Source of the DNA: Streptomyces roseus
GTDB lineage: Bacteria > Actinomycetota > Actinomycetes > Streptomycetales > Streptomycetaceae
Direction: 5' to 3'
NCBI RefSeq assembly: GCF_001044425.1
Contig: NZ_LFML01000043.1
Span: 43,289 to 107,288, forward strand
Length of the DNA stretch: 64,000 nt
The translations under genes and the position numbers were made by a program. Below, piece by piece: positions 9,363 to 18,498 of this stretch. Each line of letters opens with the position of its first letter. Positions within the stretch are counted from its first letter, which is position 1. Under the pieces are notes generated by a model, which worked only from the letters and a program-made list of their open reading frames with translations, searched no databases and was not told the DNA's origin.

Positions 9363-10754
9363 TCATCCGAGGTCCAGCCGCAGGAGATCTTCCTCCGTCT
9401 CGCGCCGGACGATCACCCGTGCCTGGCCGTCGCGCACGGCGACGACGGGCGGGCGCAGCGCGTGGTTGTAGTTGCTGGCCATGGAGCGGCAGTACGCCCC
9501 GGTGGCGGGTACGGCGAGGAGGTCCCCCGGGGCCAGGTCGGCCGGCAGGAAGGCGTCCTTCACGACGATGTCGCCGCTCTCGCAGTGCTTGCCGACGACG
9601 CGGACGAGCATGGGCTCGGCGTCGGAGACGCGGGAGACGAGGGTGACGGCGTACTCGGCGTCGTAGAGGGCGGTGCGGATGTTGTCCGACATGCCGCCGT
9701 CGACGGAGACGTACGTGCGCAGCCCTTCGAGCGGCTTGATCGTGCCGACCTCGTAGAGGGTGAAGGCGGTGGGGCCGACGATGGCGCGGCCGGGCTCGAC
9801 GGAGATGCGGGGCGCGCGCAGGCCGGCGGACTCGCATTCGCGGGCGACGATCTCGTGCAGGGCCTTGGCGATCTCGTGGGGCTCGCGCGGGTCGTCGGAG
9901 GAGGTGTAGGCGATGCCGAGGCCGCCGCCGAGGTCGATCTCGGGCAGCTCGACGCCGTGCTCGTCCCGTACCGCGGCCAGCAGCCGCACCACGCGCTTGG
10001 CGGAGACCTCGAAGCCGGCCATGTCGAAGATCTGCGAACCGATGTGGGAGTGGACGCCGAGCAAGTCGAGGCTGTCGTGCCCGAGGGCGCGCCGTACGGC
10101 CTCGGCGGCGCTGCCGTCGGCGACGGCGATGCCGAACTTCTGGTCCTCGTGCGCGGTGGCGATGAACTCGTGCGTGTGCGCCTCGACGCCCACCGTCACG
10201 CGGATCTGGACGGGCTGGCGCACGCCCAGCTCACGGGCGATGTGCGCGACGCGGGCGATCTCCTGGAAGGAGTCGAGCACGATGCGGCCGACGCCGGCGG
10301 TGACGGCCCGGGTGATCTCGGCGACGGACTTGTTGTTCCCGTGGTAGGCGATCCGCTCGGCGGGCATGCCGGCGGCGAGGGCGGTGGTGAGCTCGCCGGC
10401 GGAGCAGACGTCGAGGTTGAGCCCTTCCTCCTTGAGCCACTTCACGACGGCCTTGGAGAGGAACGCCTTGCCCGCGTAGAACACGTCGGCGTCGGGCCCG
10501 AAGGCGTGCGCCCAGGCCCGGCAGCGCTGCCGGAAGTCCTCTTCGTCGAGGAAGTAGGCGGGGGTGCCGAACTCCTGGGCGAGGGAGGTGACGGGGATGC
10601 CGCCCACGGTCACCACTCCGTCGTCGTCGCGCCGCACGGTCCGCGCCCAGACCTTCTCGTCGAGGGCGTTGAGGTCGGCGGGCGGCGGGGAGTAGTGGCC
10701 CTCGGGCAGGACGTCGGCGTGGCGGGGCCCGGCGGGGTGGGCGGAACGGCTCAT
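9363..10754 (-). CDS. lysA: Diaminopimelate decarboxylase
   Basis: Last step of lysine synthesis: decarboxylates meso-diaminopimelate to L-lysine with PLP. The 463-aa protein has the PLP lysine K96 ([10 protein letters not shown]), the phosphate-binding GGGLG segment, the EPGRAIVG motif and the dimer-partner active-site CESGD. The start at ATG 10754 lies 19 bases after the nrtL stop. The gene order nrtL-lysA-hom-thrC-thrB is the usual one in Streptomyces. Confidence 0.96.
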   Translation of the reverse strand: MSRSAHPAGPRHADVLPEGHYSPPPADLNALDEKVWARTVRRDDDGVVTVGGIPVTSLAQEFGTPAYFLDEEDFRQRCRAWAHAFGPDADVFYAGKAFLSKAVVKWLKEEGLNLDVCSAGELTTALAAGMPAERIAYHGNNKSVAEITRAVTAGVGRIVLDSFQEIARVAHIARELGVRQPVQIRVTVGVEAHTHEFIATAHEDQKFGIAVADGSAAEAVRRALGHDSLDLLGVHSHIGSQIFDMAGFEVSAKRVVRLLAAVRDEHGVELPEIDLGGGLGIAYTSSDDPREPHEIAKALHEIVARECESAGLRAPRISVEPGRAIVGPTAFTLYEVGTIKPLEGLRTYVSVDGGMSDNIRTALYDAEYAVTLVSRVSDAEPMLVRVVGKHCESGDIVVKDAFLPADLAPGDLLAVPATGAYCRSMASNYNHALRPPVVAVRDGQARVIVRRETEEDLLRLDLG

Positions 10755-10773
10755 CGGTATCTCTCTTCGCAGA

Positions 10774-11769
10774 TCACAGGCAGTCAGGTGCGTCTATGCC
10801 GAGAAGGGCCAGGCCGCCGGCCAGCACCGTCCCGGCGGCTTCGGCAAGAGCCAGCCGGGCGCGGTGGGCGGCCGAGGGTTTCTCGTCCCCCTTGGGCAGC
10901 ACGCAGTGCTGGAAATCGAGCAGTTCGTCGGCGACGCGGACGAGGAACCGGACGAGCTGCTCCGGCGCCCGCCGGTGCGCGGCGGCCTCCAGTACGAGGG
11001 GGTACTCGGCGAGGAGGCGCAGCAGCGCGCGGGCGTCGACCGGGCCGGGCTCGGCGTGGAAGCCGAGGCGGGTGGCGGCGCGGCCGAGCGCCTTGGCGCG
11101 GGAGTGGGCGTACCGCACGAGGAAGAACTCGCCGGACTCGTCCTGCACCAGCAGCCCGGCGTCGAAGTGGGGGGTCTCGCGGGCCGGAACGGCGAGCGCG
11201 GCCCAGGTGGCGGCGTCCCGCCCGTAGACGGCGACCACGTCCCCGTCGCGGCGGGCGACGGGGGCGACGGGGGGCGGCGCGGCGCCGTCTGCGCTCCCCT
11301 GGCTGTTTCCGTGACTGCTTCCCTGGCTGCGCAGGATGCGTACGACGGCCTCGTGGACGGCGCGCTGCCGGAACCCGGCGGTGGGGCCCCAGCAGAAGGG
11401 GCCGGGGTCGAGGGCGTCGTCCGCGTACCCGTAGCGACGTCCGCGGACGAGCACTTCGCGGACGAGCTCGGCGGCGGCGCGGGGGGCGAGGGTGAAGTTC
11501 AGGAACCCGGCGCCGGTGATCTCGACGCGGTCGAGCCCGGGCTCGGCGGCCAGGCCGTCGGCGATCACGCGGGCGACCTCGGCGGGGGTCCGTCCGGCGG
11601 CCCGGGCGACCTGGAAGGCGACGGGGGTGGCGTAGTCGCCCACCCCGCCCGGCCGGGTCCGCTCGACGACGATCCGCTCGGGCACGCCCGTCTCGGCAGG
11701 CAGCTCCCCGTCCTCGACGGCGCGGCGCACGGCGCGTGCGACGGTGCTGGAGAGGTCGGCGGGGGTCAC
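10774..11769 (-). CDS. nrtL: ArgS-related anticodon-binding protein NrtL
   Basis: 331-aa relative of arginyl-tRNA synthetase found next to lysA in Streptomyces. The N-terminal about 115 residues match the ArgRS tRNA-binding domain (ending [10 protein letters not shown]) and the C-terminal about 110 residues match the DALR anticodon-binding domain. The catalytic Rossmann core is not intact: a short HIGH-like remnant is replaced and the KMSK loop is absent, so it should not aminoacylate. The function is unknown. GTG 11769 starts the protein. A tRNA-Arg gene lies about 650 bases away, which may be coincidence. Confidence 0.8.
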   Translation of the reverse strand: MTPADLSSTVARAVRRAVEDGELPAETGVPERIVVERTRPGGVGDYATPVAFQVARAAGRTPAEVARVIADGLAAEPGLDRVEITGAGFLNFTLAPRAAAELVREVLVRGRRYGYADDALDPGPFCWGPTAGFRQRAVHEAVVRILRSQGSSHGNSQGSADGAAPPPVAPVARRDGDVVAVYGRDAATWAALAVPARETPHFDAGLLVQDESGEFFLVRYAHSRAKALGRAATRLGFHAEPGPVDARALLRLLAEYPLVLEAAAHRRAPEQLVRFLVRVADELLDFQHCVLPKGDEKPSAAHRARLALAEAAGTVLAGGLALLGIDAPDCL

Positions 11770-11839
11770 GGGACCAGCCTAGGGGAGAAGCCCTCCCATC
11801 CCGCGAACGGTTTCGCCATGTGAACAAGGGGGACGGGAG

Positions 11840-12262
11840 CTACCCTCTCCCCCGCCCGGCCGGCGTGCCCTTCCGCTCGCGCCGGTCCCTGTGCTCCATG
11901 AGCCGGCGTACGACCCGTACCAGCTCGGCGGGCTCGAAGGGCTTGGCGAGGAAGGCGTCCACTCCGGCGGCGATGCCCGCCTCCACCTCGTGCTGCGTAC
12001 AGGCGCTGACGATGGCGAGGGGCAGATGCCGCGTCCGCCGATCGGCCCGCAGCTGCGCGGCGGTCCCGAACCCGTCCAGCCGGGGCATGACCACATCAAG
12101 GGTGATCACGTCGGGAGCGACGCGATGCACGATGTCCAGGCACTCGGCACCATCGTTCGCGGTCACGACCTCGAAGCCCTCCAGCTCGAGATTGACCTTG
12201 ATCAGCTGCCGGATGACCTTGTTGTCGTCGACAACAAGCACCCGGCCCGAGGCGCCTGACAC
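11840..12262 (-). CDS. Single-domain response regulator
   Basis: 140-aa CheY-like receiver with no output domain. The acidic pair D12-D13, the phosphoacceptor D56 (ITLDVVMPR) and the lysine of FLAKPFEP are all present, so it should be phosphorylatable. I chose GTG 12262, which puts the first beta strand right after the start. It probably acts by protein contact rather than DNA binding. It is transcribed away from the tRNA gene; no kinase is adjacent. Confidence 0.85.
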   Translation of the reverse strand: MSGASGRVLVVDDNKVIRQLIKVNLELEGFEVVTANDGAECLDIVHRVAPDVITLDVVMPRLDGFGTAAQLRADRRTRHLPLAIVSACTQHEVEAGIAAGVDAFLAKPFEPAELVRVVRRLMEHRDRRERKGTPAGRGRG

Positions 12263-12380
12263 AACTCGAGAGTAGGTCCGCCTAAGCCCCCGCGTCCGGG
12301 TTTTTGCCACTTCCACCCCCTCCGGGCGACGCACGTCCCCCAGGCCCGTAATCCGTTCCTGATCACCCCGCGGAAGCTGG

Positions 12381-12386
12381 TAGTGT
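12381..12386 (+). promoter_or_regulatory. Possible -10 element for tRNA-Arg
   Basis: TAGTGT at this position fits the TANNNT form of HrdB-type -10 boxes and lies 30 bases upstream of the tRNA 5' end. The -35 element is not clear. Confidence 0.35.
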
Positions 12387-12415
12387 TCAACCCGTCGCCG
12401 CAACGCGAACGACAC

Positions 12416-12487
12416 GCCCCCGTAGCTCAGGGGATAGAGCAACGGCCTCCGGAGCCGTGTGCGCAGGTTCGAATCCTGCCGGGGGCA
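12416..12487 (+). tRNA. tRNA-Arg (anticodon CCG)
   Basis: Full cloverleaf of 72 bases: acceptor arms GCCCCCG/CGGGGGC, D arm GCTC...GAGC, anticodon arm 12442-12458 with loop CTCCGGA and anticodon CCG at 12449-12451, and T arm with TTCGAAT. It reads CGG arginine codons. CCA is not encoded; the tRNA ends at the discriminator A 12487, followed by CTT. Confidence 0.97.
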
Positions 12488-12505
12488 CTTCGCAGGAAGT
12501 GCCCA

Positions 12506-12544
12506 AAGACCCCGCCATCAGCGAGTTCGCTGAGACGGGGTCTT
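12506..12544 (+). terminator. Terminator of tRNA-Arg
   Basis: Outer 9-bp stem 12506-12514/12536-12544 (AAGACCCCG and its complement) and inner 7-bp stem 12518-12524/12527-12533, 18 bases after the tRNA. Transcription ends with TCTTCGCG. Typical post-tRNA hairpin. Confidence 0.75.
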
Positions 12545-12755
12545 CGCGTATGTGCGGCCAGCTACCGCCCTGTGCGGGCGTACGTCGGCGGTTGCGGACC
12601 CGGCGCCTCATGGGGGCCTTGGCGGAGCGGTTGTTCAGGCCGCGGGCTGCCTCTGGTGTGGGAGACCGCGGAGAGTGGCGACCGCGCCTGATGCTGCGGC
12701 AGTGCCCTCCACGTTGGTTCTCCTTGCCGGGCCGCCGGCCTGGGCGGGACCGGTG
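12545..12755. other. Gap between tRNA-Arg terminator and the M23 gene
   Basis: About 210 bases with no supported gene or strong structure. No direct copy of the tRNA 3' end is visible further right within the window, so I see no evidence for an integrated element at this tRNA. Confidence 0.5.
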
Positions 12756-13607
12756 TCACGCCGTGAAGAGGGTGGTGTTCGAGGGGACGCCGGTTCGGGG
12801 TTCTTGGGTGCCGAGGCGGTAGTGCCACGTGAAGGGGACACCTTGGGCGGTGGTGGGGTCGGCGGTGGTCATGAGCTGGAAGTGGAGGTGGGGTTCGGAG
12901 GAGTTTCCGGAGTTGCCGCAGTCCGCCAGGTGCTGGCCGGCTCGGACGTGGTCTCCGGGGCGTACGCGCAGGGAGCCGCGGCGGAGGTGGGCGAAGCCGG
13001 CGACGACGTTGTCCCCGGTGTCCAGGAGGATGTAGTTGCCCCAGAGGTGGCAGGGCCAGCCGAGGCTGCGGACGAAGCCTTCGAGGTAGAGGTACGCGTA
13101 GGACGGGAGTGAGGAGCGGGTCCAGTGGTCGCGCATGCGGTGCGCGGTGGCGACGACCACCCCGTCGGCGGGGGCCAGGACCGGTTGGCCGAAGGTCGGG
13201 TAGTGCTCGGGGCGGCGGGCCGGCGGCCAGAGGTTGGTGAACGGGGGTGCCTCGGGGCCCTCGGCGGGGTGGTGGATCAGGTCGATGGCGTACGTCTGGG
13301 CGTGGCTGTGGGTGTGGCTGGGGACCTTGTCGGCGGGGCTGTTGTGTGCGGTCCAGGGGCCTTCGACGGGGATCCGCAGCGGGACCGGGGGGTGGTCGCC
13401 GGTCGGGCGCTGGCGGCGGGTCAGGGTCCAGCGCATGGTGCCGCCGACGGCGAGGAGGAACAGGCCGGTGAACCACAGGGGGCTCGGGCCGTCGGTGTTG
13501 GCGAGGACGCAGAGCGTGCCGGCGGCGAAGAGGAGGCCGTGGCGCTTCCAGAGGGTCGTCCACAGGGTCGTCCGCAGCGGCGTCCGGGCAGTCGGCCGAA
13601 GGGTCAT
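12756..13607 (-). CDS. Membrane-anchored M23 (LytM-type) peptidase
   Basis: 283-aa protein with two N-terminal membrane helices (about 23-37 and 42-58) and a C-terminal LytM metallopeptidase domain. Zinc ligands are visible: H102 and D109 in SHAQTYAIDL, and the HLHF pair near the C-terminus; the intermediate GNYILLDTG...FAHL core fits the family. M23 enzymes cut glycine-rich peptide bonds, usually in peptidoglycan. Its ATG overlaps the stop of the upstream FAD enzyme gene by 4 nt (ATGA), so it belongs to the linaridin-like operon as its last gene. It might process or resist the product, or remodel the wall; this is inference. Confidence 0.8.
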   Translation of the reverse strand: MTLRPTARTPLRTTLWTTLWKRHGLLFAAGTLCVLANTDGPSPLWFTGLFLLAVGGTMRWTLTRRQRPTGDHPPVPLRIPVEGPWTAHNSPADKVPSHTHSHAQTYAIDLIHHPAEGPEAPPFTNLWPPARRPEHYPTFGQPVLAPADGVVVATAHRMRDHWTRSSLPSYAYLYLEGFVRSLGWPCHLWGNYILLDTGDNVVAGFAHLRRGSLRVRPGDHVRAGQHLADCGNSGNSSEPHLHFQLMTTADPTTAQGVPFTWHYRLGTQEPRTGVPSNTTLFTA

Positions 13608-15067
13608 GGGGTGGGCCTCGGGGGGGAGAGGGGCGGGGTCGTGCGCAGGCCGTGGTGGCGGCGGAGGGCTGACCGGGCGGCGAGGTGGCCGCACATGCCG
13701 TGCACCGAGGGGCCGGGCGGGGTGGCCGCCGAGCAGAGGTAGACCCCGGGGAGCGGGGTGCGGTAGGGGTCGGCCTGGAGGGTGGGGCGGGCCAGGGACT
13801 GTTTGAGGGTGAGGGCTCCGGCGGCGATGTCGCCGCCCACGTAGTTCGGGTTGTACGCCTGCCAGTCCGCGGCGGCCCGGCCGCGGGACGCCAGGACGGT
13901 GTCGGTGAAGCCCGGGGCGTACTCCTCGATGCGGCGGCGGATCAGGTCGACCGGGTCGCGGGTGTCGCCGTTGGGTACGTGGGCGTACGCCCAGACCGGG
14001 CGGCGGTCGCCGCGGGCACGTCCCGGGTCGGTGACCGCGGGGTCCACGACGAGGGTGAAGGGGGCGGCGCCGGGCCGGCCGGCGGCCACCTCCCGTTCCT
14101 GGCGGATGACGGCCTCGGCGCTGCCGCCCAGGTGTACGGTGCCGGCCCGGCCGGTCAGGGGGTCCGCCCAGGGGATGGGGCCGGACACCAGGAAGTCGGC
14201 CTTCGCGGCGCCCGGTCCGTACCGGTAGCGGGTGAGGGCGCGCCGGTAGCGGGCGGGGAGCCGGTCGCCGGCCAGGCTGAGGAACTCGGTGGGGCCCACG
14301 TCCAGGAGGACCAGCGGGATGCCGGTGAGTTCGGCGAGGTCCCGGACGCGGTGGCCGGTGACGAACTCGCCGCCGTGCGCGGTGATGTCCTGCGCGAGGG
14401 CTTGGGCGATGCGGTCGCTGCCGCCTTCGGGGAGGGGCCAGCCGGTGCTGTGCGCGGTGTGGCCGAGCAGCATGGCGACGGCGGCGGAGGCGAGTGAGGG
14501 CAGCGGTCCGACGGCGTGCGCGGCCACGCCGGCGAGGAGGGCGCGGGCCTCCGGGGTGGTGAAGGGGCTGCGCGGGAGGGCGTGGGTGAGGACGCGGGTG
14601 GCCAGGCGGACCGCCGCCACGGGGTCGCGGGGCGGATGGCGGAGATCGGAGAGGAGGAGTTCGACGACCGCGGCGGAGCGTTCCACCAGGGGGCCCATCA
14701 GCCCGGCCCAGCGGGGGCCGTCCGGGCCGAGTTGTTCGGCGGTCCGGGTGAGGCTCCGCCAGGCCGCGACGGAGCGGCCGCCGGTCAGCGGGTGGGCGTA
14801 CGGGATCTCGGGCTGGAGCAGCCGGACGCCTCTGGAGGGGAGGTCGAAGGCGGTGAAGAAGGGGGAGGCGGCGGCCATCGGGTGGACGGCCGAGCAGGTG
14901 TCGTGGCGGATGTCGCTGTCGAACAGGGACCGGGTCCGCAGGCCGCCGCCGATGGTGTCGGCCTGTTCGTACAGGACCACGCGCAGGCCGGCGCGGGCCA
15001 GGGTGACGGCGGCCGCCAGGCCGTTGGGGCCGGTGCCGACGACGGCCGCGTCGGGGTGGCGGCTCAT
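13604..15067 (-). CDS. Phytoene-dehydrogenase-like FAD oxidoreductase
   Basis: 487-aa flavoprotein of the phytoene desaturase/amine oxidase superfamily. The FAD-binding GTGPNGLAAA loop is at residues 11-20 and the C-terminal FAD segment (GVYLCSAATPPGPSVHGMCG) is intact. Linaridin clusters of the cypemycin and legonaridin types carry such an oxidoreductase-like gene of unclear role. It overlaps the exporter gene by 4 nt upstream and the M23 gene by 4 nt downstream, so it is translationally coupled within the operon. Confidence 0.82.
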   Translation of the reverse strand: MSRHPDAAVVGTGPNGLAAAVTLARAGLRVVLYEQADTIGGGLRTRSLFDSDIRHDTCSAVHPMAAASPFFTAFDLPSRGVRLLQPEIPYAHPLTGGRSVAAWRSLTRTAEQLGPDGPRWAGLMGPLVERSAAVVELLLSDLRHPPRDPVAAVRLATRVLTHALPRSPFTTPEARALLAGVAAHAVGPLPSLASAAVAMLLGHTAHSTGWPLPEGGSDRIAQALAQDITAHGGEFVTGHRVRDLAELTGIPLVLLDVGPTEFLSLAGDRLPARYRRALTRYRYGPGAAKADFLVSGPIPWADPLTGRAGTVHLGGSAEAVIRQEREVAAGRPGAAPFTLVVDPAVTDPGRARGDRRPVWAYAHVPNGDTRDPVDLIRRRIEEYAPGFTDTVLASRGRAAADWQAYNPNYVGGDIAAGALTLKQSLARPTLQADPYRTPLPGVYLCSAATPPGPSVHGMCGHLAARSALRRHHGLRTTPPLSPPRPTP

Positions 15068-16884
15068 CGGGCCGCCCCTTCGGCCGCGGGGGCCAGTTGG
15101 CGGGTGGCGAGGCGGCGGTAGGTGGGATCCCGGTCCATCAGGTCGGTGTGGGAGCCGCGCGCGCGGAGGCGGCCGTCCTCGACCACCAGGATGCGGTCCG
15201 CGTCGATGGTGGCGGAGAGCCGGTGCGCGATGGTGAGGACGTGGCAGCGGGTGCCGACCTCGGCGATGGTCTGCCGGAGGGCGGCTTCGGCGTCGGCGTC
15301 CAAGTGGGCGGTGGCCTCGTCGAGGAGGAGCAGGTCGGGGCGGGTGAGCAGGGCGCGGGCGATCGCCAGCCGCTGGCGCTGGCCGCCGGACAGTCCGGTG
15401 CCGCCTTCGCCTAGGGGGGTGTCCAGGCCCTGCGGGAGGGCTTCGACGACCTGGTCGAGGTGGGCCGCGCGGATCGCATCGGCCATCTCGGCCTCGGTGG
15501 CATCGGGGCGGGCGTAGGTGAGGTTCTCCCGTACGGTGCCGCGCATCAGCGGGGACTCCTGCTCCACCAGGCCGATCCTGGCGCGGAGTTCGGCCAGGGG
15601 AAGGGCCGCGGTGTCGGTGCCGCCGAGGTGGATGCTGCCCCGGTCGGGGGCGTGGAACCGTTCGATCAGCTGGAAGAGGGTGGTCTTGCCGGCTCCGGAG
15701 GGGCCGACGACCGCGGTGACGCCGGTCGGGGGGAGGCTGAAGGAGATGCCGTCGAGGGCGGGGGCGGCCGCCCTGTGGTGCCGGAACGACACCTCCCTGA
15801 ATTCGATGGCTCCGGCCGCTTCCCGGCGCCGTCCCGGCACCGACCCCGACCCCGACCCCGGCTTCGATCCCTGTTCCCGCGCCGAGCCCTGGTCACGCGC
15901 CGAGCCCTGGTCCTGCTTCTGCCCCTGCTTCTGCTCCTGCTCCTGCTCCTGCTCCTGCTCTATGGCAGCCAGTTCCCGGACCCGGTCCACCGCGGCGCGG
16001 CCCTGCTGGAGTTCGCCGAGCGACATGAAGAGCATGACCAGCGGGCTGACCAGGTAGAACAGGTACATGATGAAGGCCGTGAGGTCTTCGATGGGGAGTT
16101 CCCCGGTGGCGGTGCGGGCCATGCCCCAGGCGATGACCACGGCCAGGGAGACCTGGGTGCCCACGTTCATCGAGGGCATGAGCAGGGCCGTCAGCCGGGT
16201 CACCCGGATGCCGCTGCGGCGGGCGGCGTCGGCCAGTTCGCCGATGTGTTCGGCTTCGCGGGCTTCGGCGCGGGATGCCTTCACCGTGGTCAGGGCGCCC
16301 AGGACGCGCAGCAGACCGGAGCCGAAGTCGCTGGTGTCCTCCCGGTTGGTGACGGCGGCGGCCCGGACCGCACGGGCCAGGCCGAGGGCGACGGCGGAGG
16401 CGACGCCGAGGCAGCCGGCGGTGACCAGGAGCATCTGCCAGTCGATCCAGGCCATCACGGCGACGCAGCCGATGGTGGTGAGGGCCGAGGTGATGATCTG
16501 GGAGAGCGAGGAGGACAGCGCGATCCGGGCCACCGAGGTGTCGGCGACGGTACGGGTGAACACGTCCCCGTGCTCGAGCCGGTGGAAGGCCCCCAGCCGG
16601 GAGTGCAGCAGCCGGCCGGTGAGGGTGGTCCGCATGTCGAGGACCATGTTCTCGCCGGCCCGCCCGATCAGGTAGAAGTGCCCGGCGGCCAGGGCCGCGT
16701 CGGCCACGAACAGGCTCGCGATGAGGACGATCGGCCAGACCGGCGAGCGGTCCAGGGCGACGGCCTCGATCAGGTCGCCGATGAGCAGGGGCTGGACCAG
16801 GGTGGCGGCGGTGCCGGCCACGCCCAGCAGGATGCCGGTGGCCAGGAGCGTACGGTGCCGGGCCGCGATCGCCGCGGTGTTCAC
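15064..16884 (-). CDS. ABC exporter (fused membrane and ATPase domains)
   Basis: 606-aa half-transporter: six-helix membrane domain (about 1-290), a low-complexity Glu-Gln linker (about 300-345), then the nucleotide-binding domain with Walker A GPSGAGKTT, signature LSGGQRQRL and Walker B LLLLDEATAHLD. It lacks a C39 peptidase domain, so it exports but does not cut a leader. Starts with GTG 16884, overlapping the small upstream gene (GTGA). By position it is the CypT-like exporter of the linaridin-type product. The linker is unusual, see repeat 15931-15960. Confidence 0.9.
   Translation of the reverse strand: MNTAAIAARHRTLLATGILLGVAGTAATLVQPLLIGDLIEAVALDRSPVWPIVLIASLFVADAALAAGHFYLIGRAGENMVLDMRTTLTGRLLHSRLGAFHRLEHGDVFTRTVADTSVARIALSSSLSQIITSALTTIGCVAVMAWIDWQMLLVTAGCLGVASAVALGLARAVRAAAVTNREDTSDFGSGLLRVLGALTTVKASRAEAREAEHIGELADAARRSGIRVTRLTALLMPSMNVGTQVSLAVVIAWGMARTATGELPIEDLTAFIMYLFYLVSPLVMLFMSLGELQQGRAAVDRVRELAAIEQEQEQEQEQKQGQKQDQGSARDQGSAREQGSKPGSGSGSVPGRRREAAGAIEFREVSFRHHRAAAPALDGISFSLPPTGVTAVVGPSGAGKTTLFQLIERFHAPDRGSIHLGGTDTAALPLAELRARIGLVEQESPLMRGTVRENLTYARPDATEAEMADAIRAAHLDQVVEALPQGLDTPLGEGGTGLSGGQRQRLAIARALLTRPDLLLLDEATAHLDADAEAALRQTIAEVGTRCHVLTIAHRLSATIDADRILVVEDGRLRARGSHTDLMDRDPTYRRLATRQLAPAAEGAAR
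15931..15960 (-). repeat. Five tandem copies of a 6-base unit in the ABC exporter linker
   Basis: On the + strand CTGCTC is repeated five times exactly, encoding a Glu-Gln run between membrane and ATPase domains; imperfect copies continue to about 15850 as Gln-Gly/Asp-Gln/Gly-Ser. Slippage at such a unit can change linker length between strains. Confidence 0.9.
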
Positions 16885-17057
16885 TGCCGCGCCCGGCCCG
16901 CGGCGATGGCGGCGACGACCGCGACGGCGGTGCCGAAGATCAGCCCCTTGGTCCAGGACTGGCTGGTGAAGCGGCCGTCCTCGCGGAAGATCACGGCCAT
17001 GACGGGTACCGCCACGGCGAGGGCGGTGACGAACCAGACGGCCCGCTGGGTGCTCAT
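16881..17057 (-). CDS. Small two-helix membrane protein in linaridin-like operon
   Basis: 58-aa protein starting MSTQRAVWF at ATG 17057 and ending RARQ at TGA 16881. Two hydrophobic helices (about 6-23 and 39-54) are joined by a short charged loop (FREDGRF). It begins one base after the methyltransferase stop and overlaps the exporter start by 4 nt (GTGA), so the context alone strongly supports it as a gene. Function unknown; it could assist the exporter or provide self-immunity. Confidence 0.75.
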   Translation of the reverse strand: MSTQRAVWFVTALAVAVPVMAVIFREDGRFTSQSWTKGLIFGTAVAVVAAIAAGRARQ

Positions 17058-17058
17058 C

Positions 17059-17844
17059 TCAGGCGCCTTTCAGATAGGTGGTGAGGAAGAGCGGGAACCG
17101 CTCGTCGTACGGGGAGAGGTCCCAGCCGCTGTGGCGGCCCTCCGGGGCCAGTCCGGCGGCCAGAGCCTGGGCGTCCGCTTCGTCGGGGGTGATCGGCCGG
17201 GACAGTTCGGTGCCGACCCGGGTGCTTCCGTCGGATTCGTACCAGATGTGGGAGCACTGCCAGAGGTCGGATCCGGGGGGCAGGGTGGAGTGGGTCTGCA
17301 GTCCGGTACCGGGCTCGGGGTACGGGGTGAAGAGGGTGATGCGGGAGCGGCCCTCGTGGAGGGCTTCGACGGCGGGGCGGTTGCCCGTCTCGACGACCAG
17401 CCGGCCGCCGGGGGTGAGCAGGTCGGCCGCCCGGCGGAACATGGCCTGCTGGTCCTGGGGGGTCAGCAGCATCGACAGGACCCCGCACACCGCGTAGACG
17501 AGGCCGTACCGGCGGTCGTCGGTGTAGGTGCGGATGTCCCCGTGGATTCCCGTGACTTCGGCACGGTTGCCGCCGGGGCCGGGGCCGGGGACGGGGGTCC
17601 GGGCCAGCAGGTCGAGCATCTCCGGGGAGGAGTCCACCCCGGAGACCGGGCCGGTGCGGGCGGCAAGCGGGAGCGCGATCCGGCCGGTACCCACGCCGAG
17701 TTCGAGGGTGCCGGACCCGGGGTCGGGGTGGAGGGCGGCGAGGGTGTCGGCGACGGCTGCCACGCTCGCGTCCGTGGGGAATATGCGGTGGTACCAGGAC
17801 GCGAACTGCGTTCCGTAGCCGATGTCCTCGACTGCGCCGGCCAT
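17059..17844 (-). CDS. SAM-dependent methyltransferase (CypM-like candidate)
   Basis: 261-aa class I methyltransferase. Motif I LELGVGTGR lies at about 47-55, an acidic VDSSPEML motif II follows, and a GLVYAVCGVLSMLLT post-motif completes the Rossmann core. In cypemycin and related linaridins the methyltransferase dimethylates the N-terminal amino group of the core peptide. Here the inferred core of the first precursor also starts with Ala, a matching substrate. It lies between the LinL-like gene and the small membrane protein gene. Confidence 0.82.
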   Translation of the reverse strand: MAGAVEDIGYGTQFASWYHRIFPTDASVAAVADTLAALHPDPGSGTLELGVGTGRIALPLAARTGPVSGVDSSPEMLDLLARTPVPGPGPGGNRAEVTGIHGDIRTYTDDRRYGLVYAVCGVLSMLLTPQDQQAMFRRAADLLTPGGRLVVETGNRPAVEALHEGRSRITLFTPYPEPGTGLQTHSTLPPGSDLWQCSHIWYESDGSTRVGTELSRPITPDEADAQALAAGLAPEGRHSGWDLSPYDERFPLFLTTYLKGA

Positions 17845-17910
17845 GGGTGGGCACCTCTCTGTCGGTGGGTCGGACGGTGGGGTCGGACGGGGGACCAGGG
17901 GGGACGGGGG

Positions 17911-18498
17911 TCAGGCCGCGGTCGGGTGCCCGGTCTTCGCCGGCCGGTCCAGGGGGGTGTACGGGGAGAGGAACAGGGGTTCCGGATCCTCGCTGGTGTC
18001 GTGGCCGGAGGCGCGGACCACCGAGAACTGGAAGCCCTGGACGGTGCCTTCGGGGTGCCGTTCGCGGATGGTGTGCCGGATGAAGCCGAGCAGCACCTGG
18101 TACGCCGAGTTGGTCTGGGCGGCGCCGGCGCCGCCCTTGGCGGCGAGCTGGAGCACGGCGGTGCAGATGTCGAAGACGGCCTTCTCGGGGCGGCGTGAGG
18201 CGAACCAGAACGCCTGGTGCAGCCGGCGCGGTTCGATCATCTCGATCTCCTGCCAGTCGCCGGTCACACCGGCCTGGTCGAGGGTCCGGTACACGTAGTG
18301 GAAGTCGTGGACCGCCGGGTTCGGGGCGAAGAACTTCCAGTTGGGGACGAGCGAGTACACGTCCCTGGTGCGGGGCCGGTCGAAGGCCGGGTGCGGGTGC
18401 TGCGCGGCGACGGTGGCCACCAGCATCCCGGCGCCCAGCACCCGGGCCCAGGCGCCCTCGCCGGTGAAGGCCGACTTCAGCAGGGTGCCGGGGTTCAT
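17911..18498 (-). CDS. LinL-like protein of the linaridin-type locus
   Basis: 195-aa protein with one N-terminal hydrophobic segment (about 18-32) and a distinctive VPNWKFFAPNPAVHDFH stretch at about 50-66. That segment also resembles the DUF5819 group that accompanies HTTM proteins. ATG 18498 overlaps the LinH-like stop by 4 nt (ATGA). In known linaridin loci LinH and LinL are the paired class-defining proteins needed for dehydrobutyrine formation; I assign it by this coupling, size and membrane segment rather than by a catalytic motif. Confidence 0.6.
   Translation of the reverse strand: MNPGTLLKSAFTGEGAWARVLGAGMLVATVAAQHPHPAFDRPRTRDVYSLVPNWKFFAPNPAVHDFHYVYRTLDQAGVTGDWQEIEMIEPRRLHQAFWFASRRPEKAVFDICTAVLQLAAKGGAGAAQTNSAYQVLLGFIRHTIRERHPEGTVQGFQFSVVRASGHDTSEDPEPLFLSPYTPLDRPAKTGHPTAA

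Noticed and set aside
12416..12560. tRNA-Arg as an attachment site of an integrated element carrying the linaridin-like locus
   Set aside because: I saw no integrase, excisionase or repeated tRNA 3' end in the window; the operon can simply be chromosomal. A search for the last 30 bases of the tRNA further along the genome would decide.
13349..17844. Large + strand open frames across the exporter and methyltransferase genes (for example 15460-18198)
   Set aside because: Antisense to genes with clear domains; composition is Gly/Asp/Val-rich nonsense typical of reverse frames.
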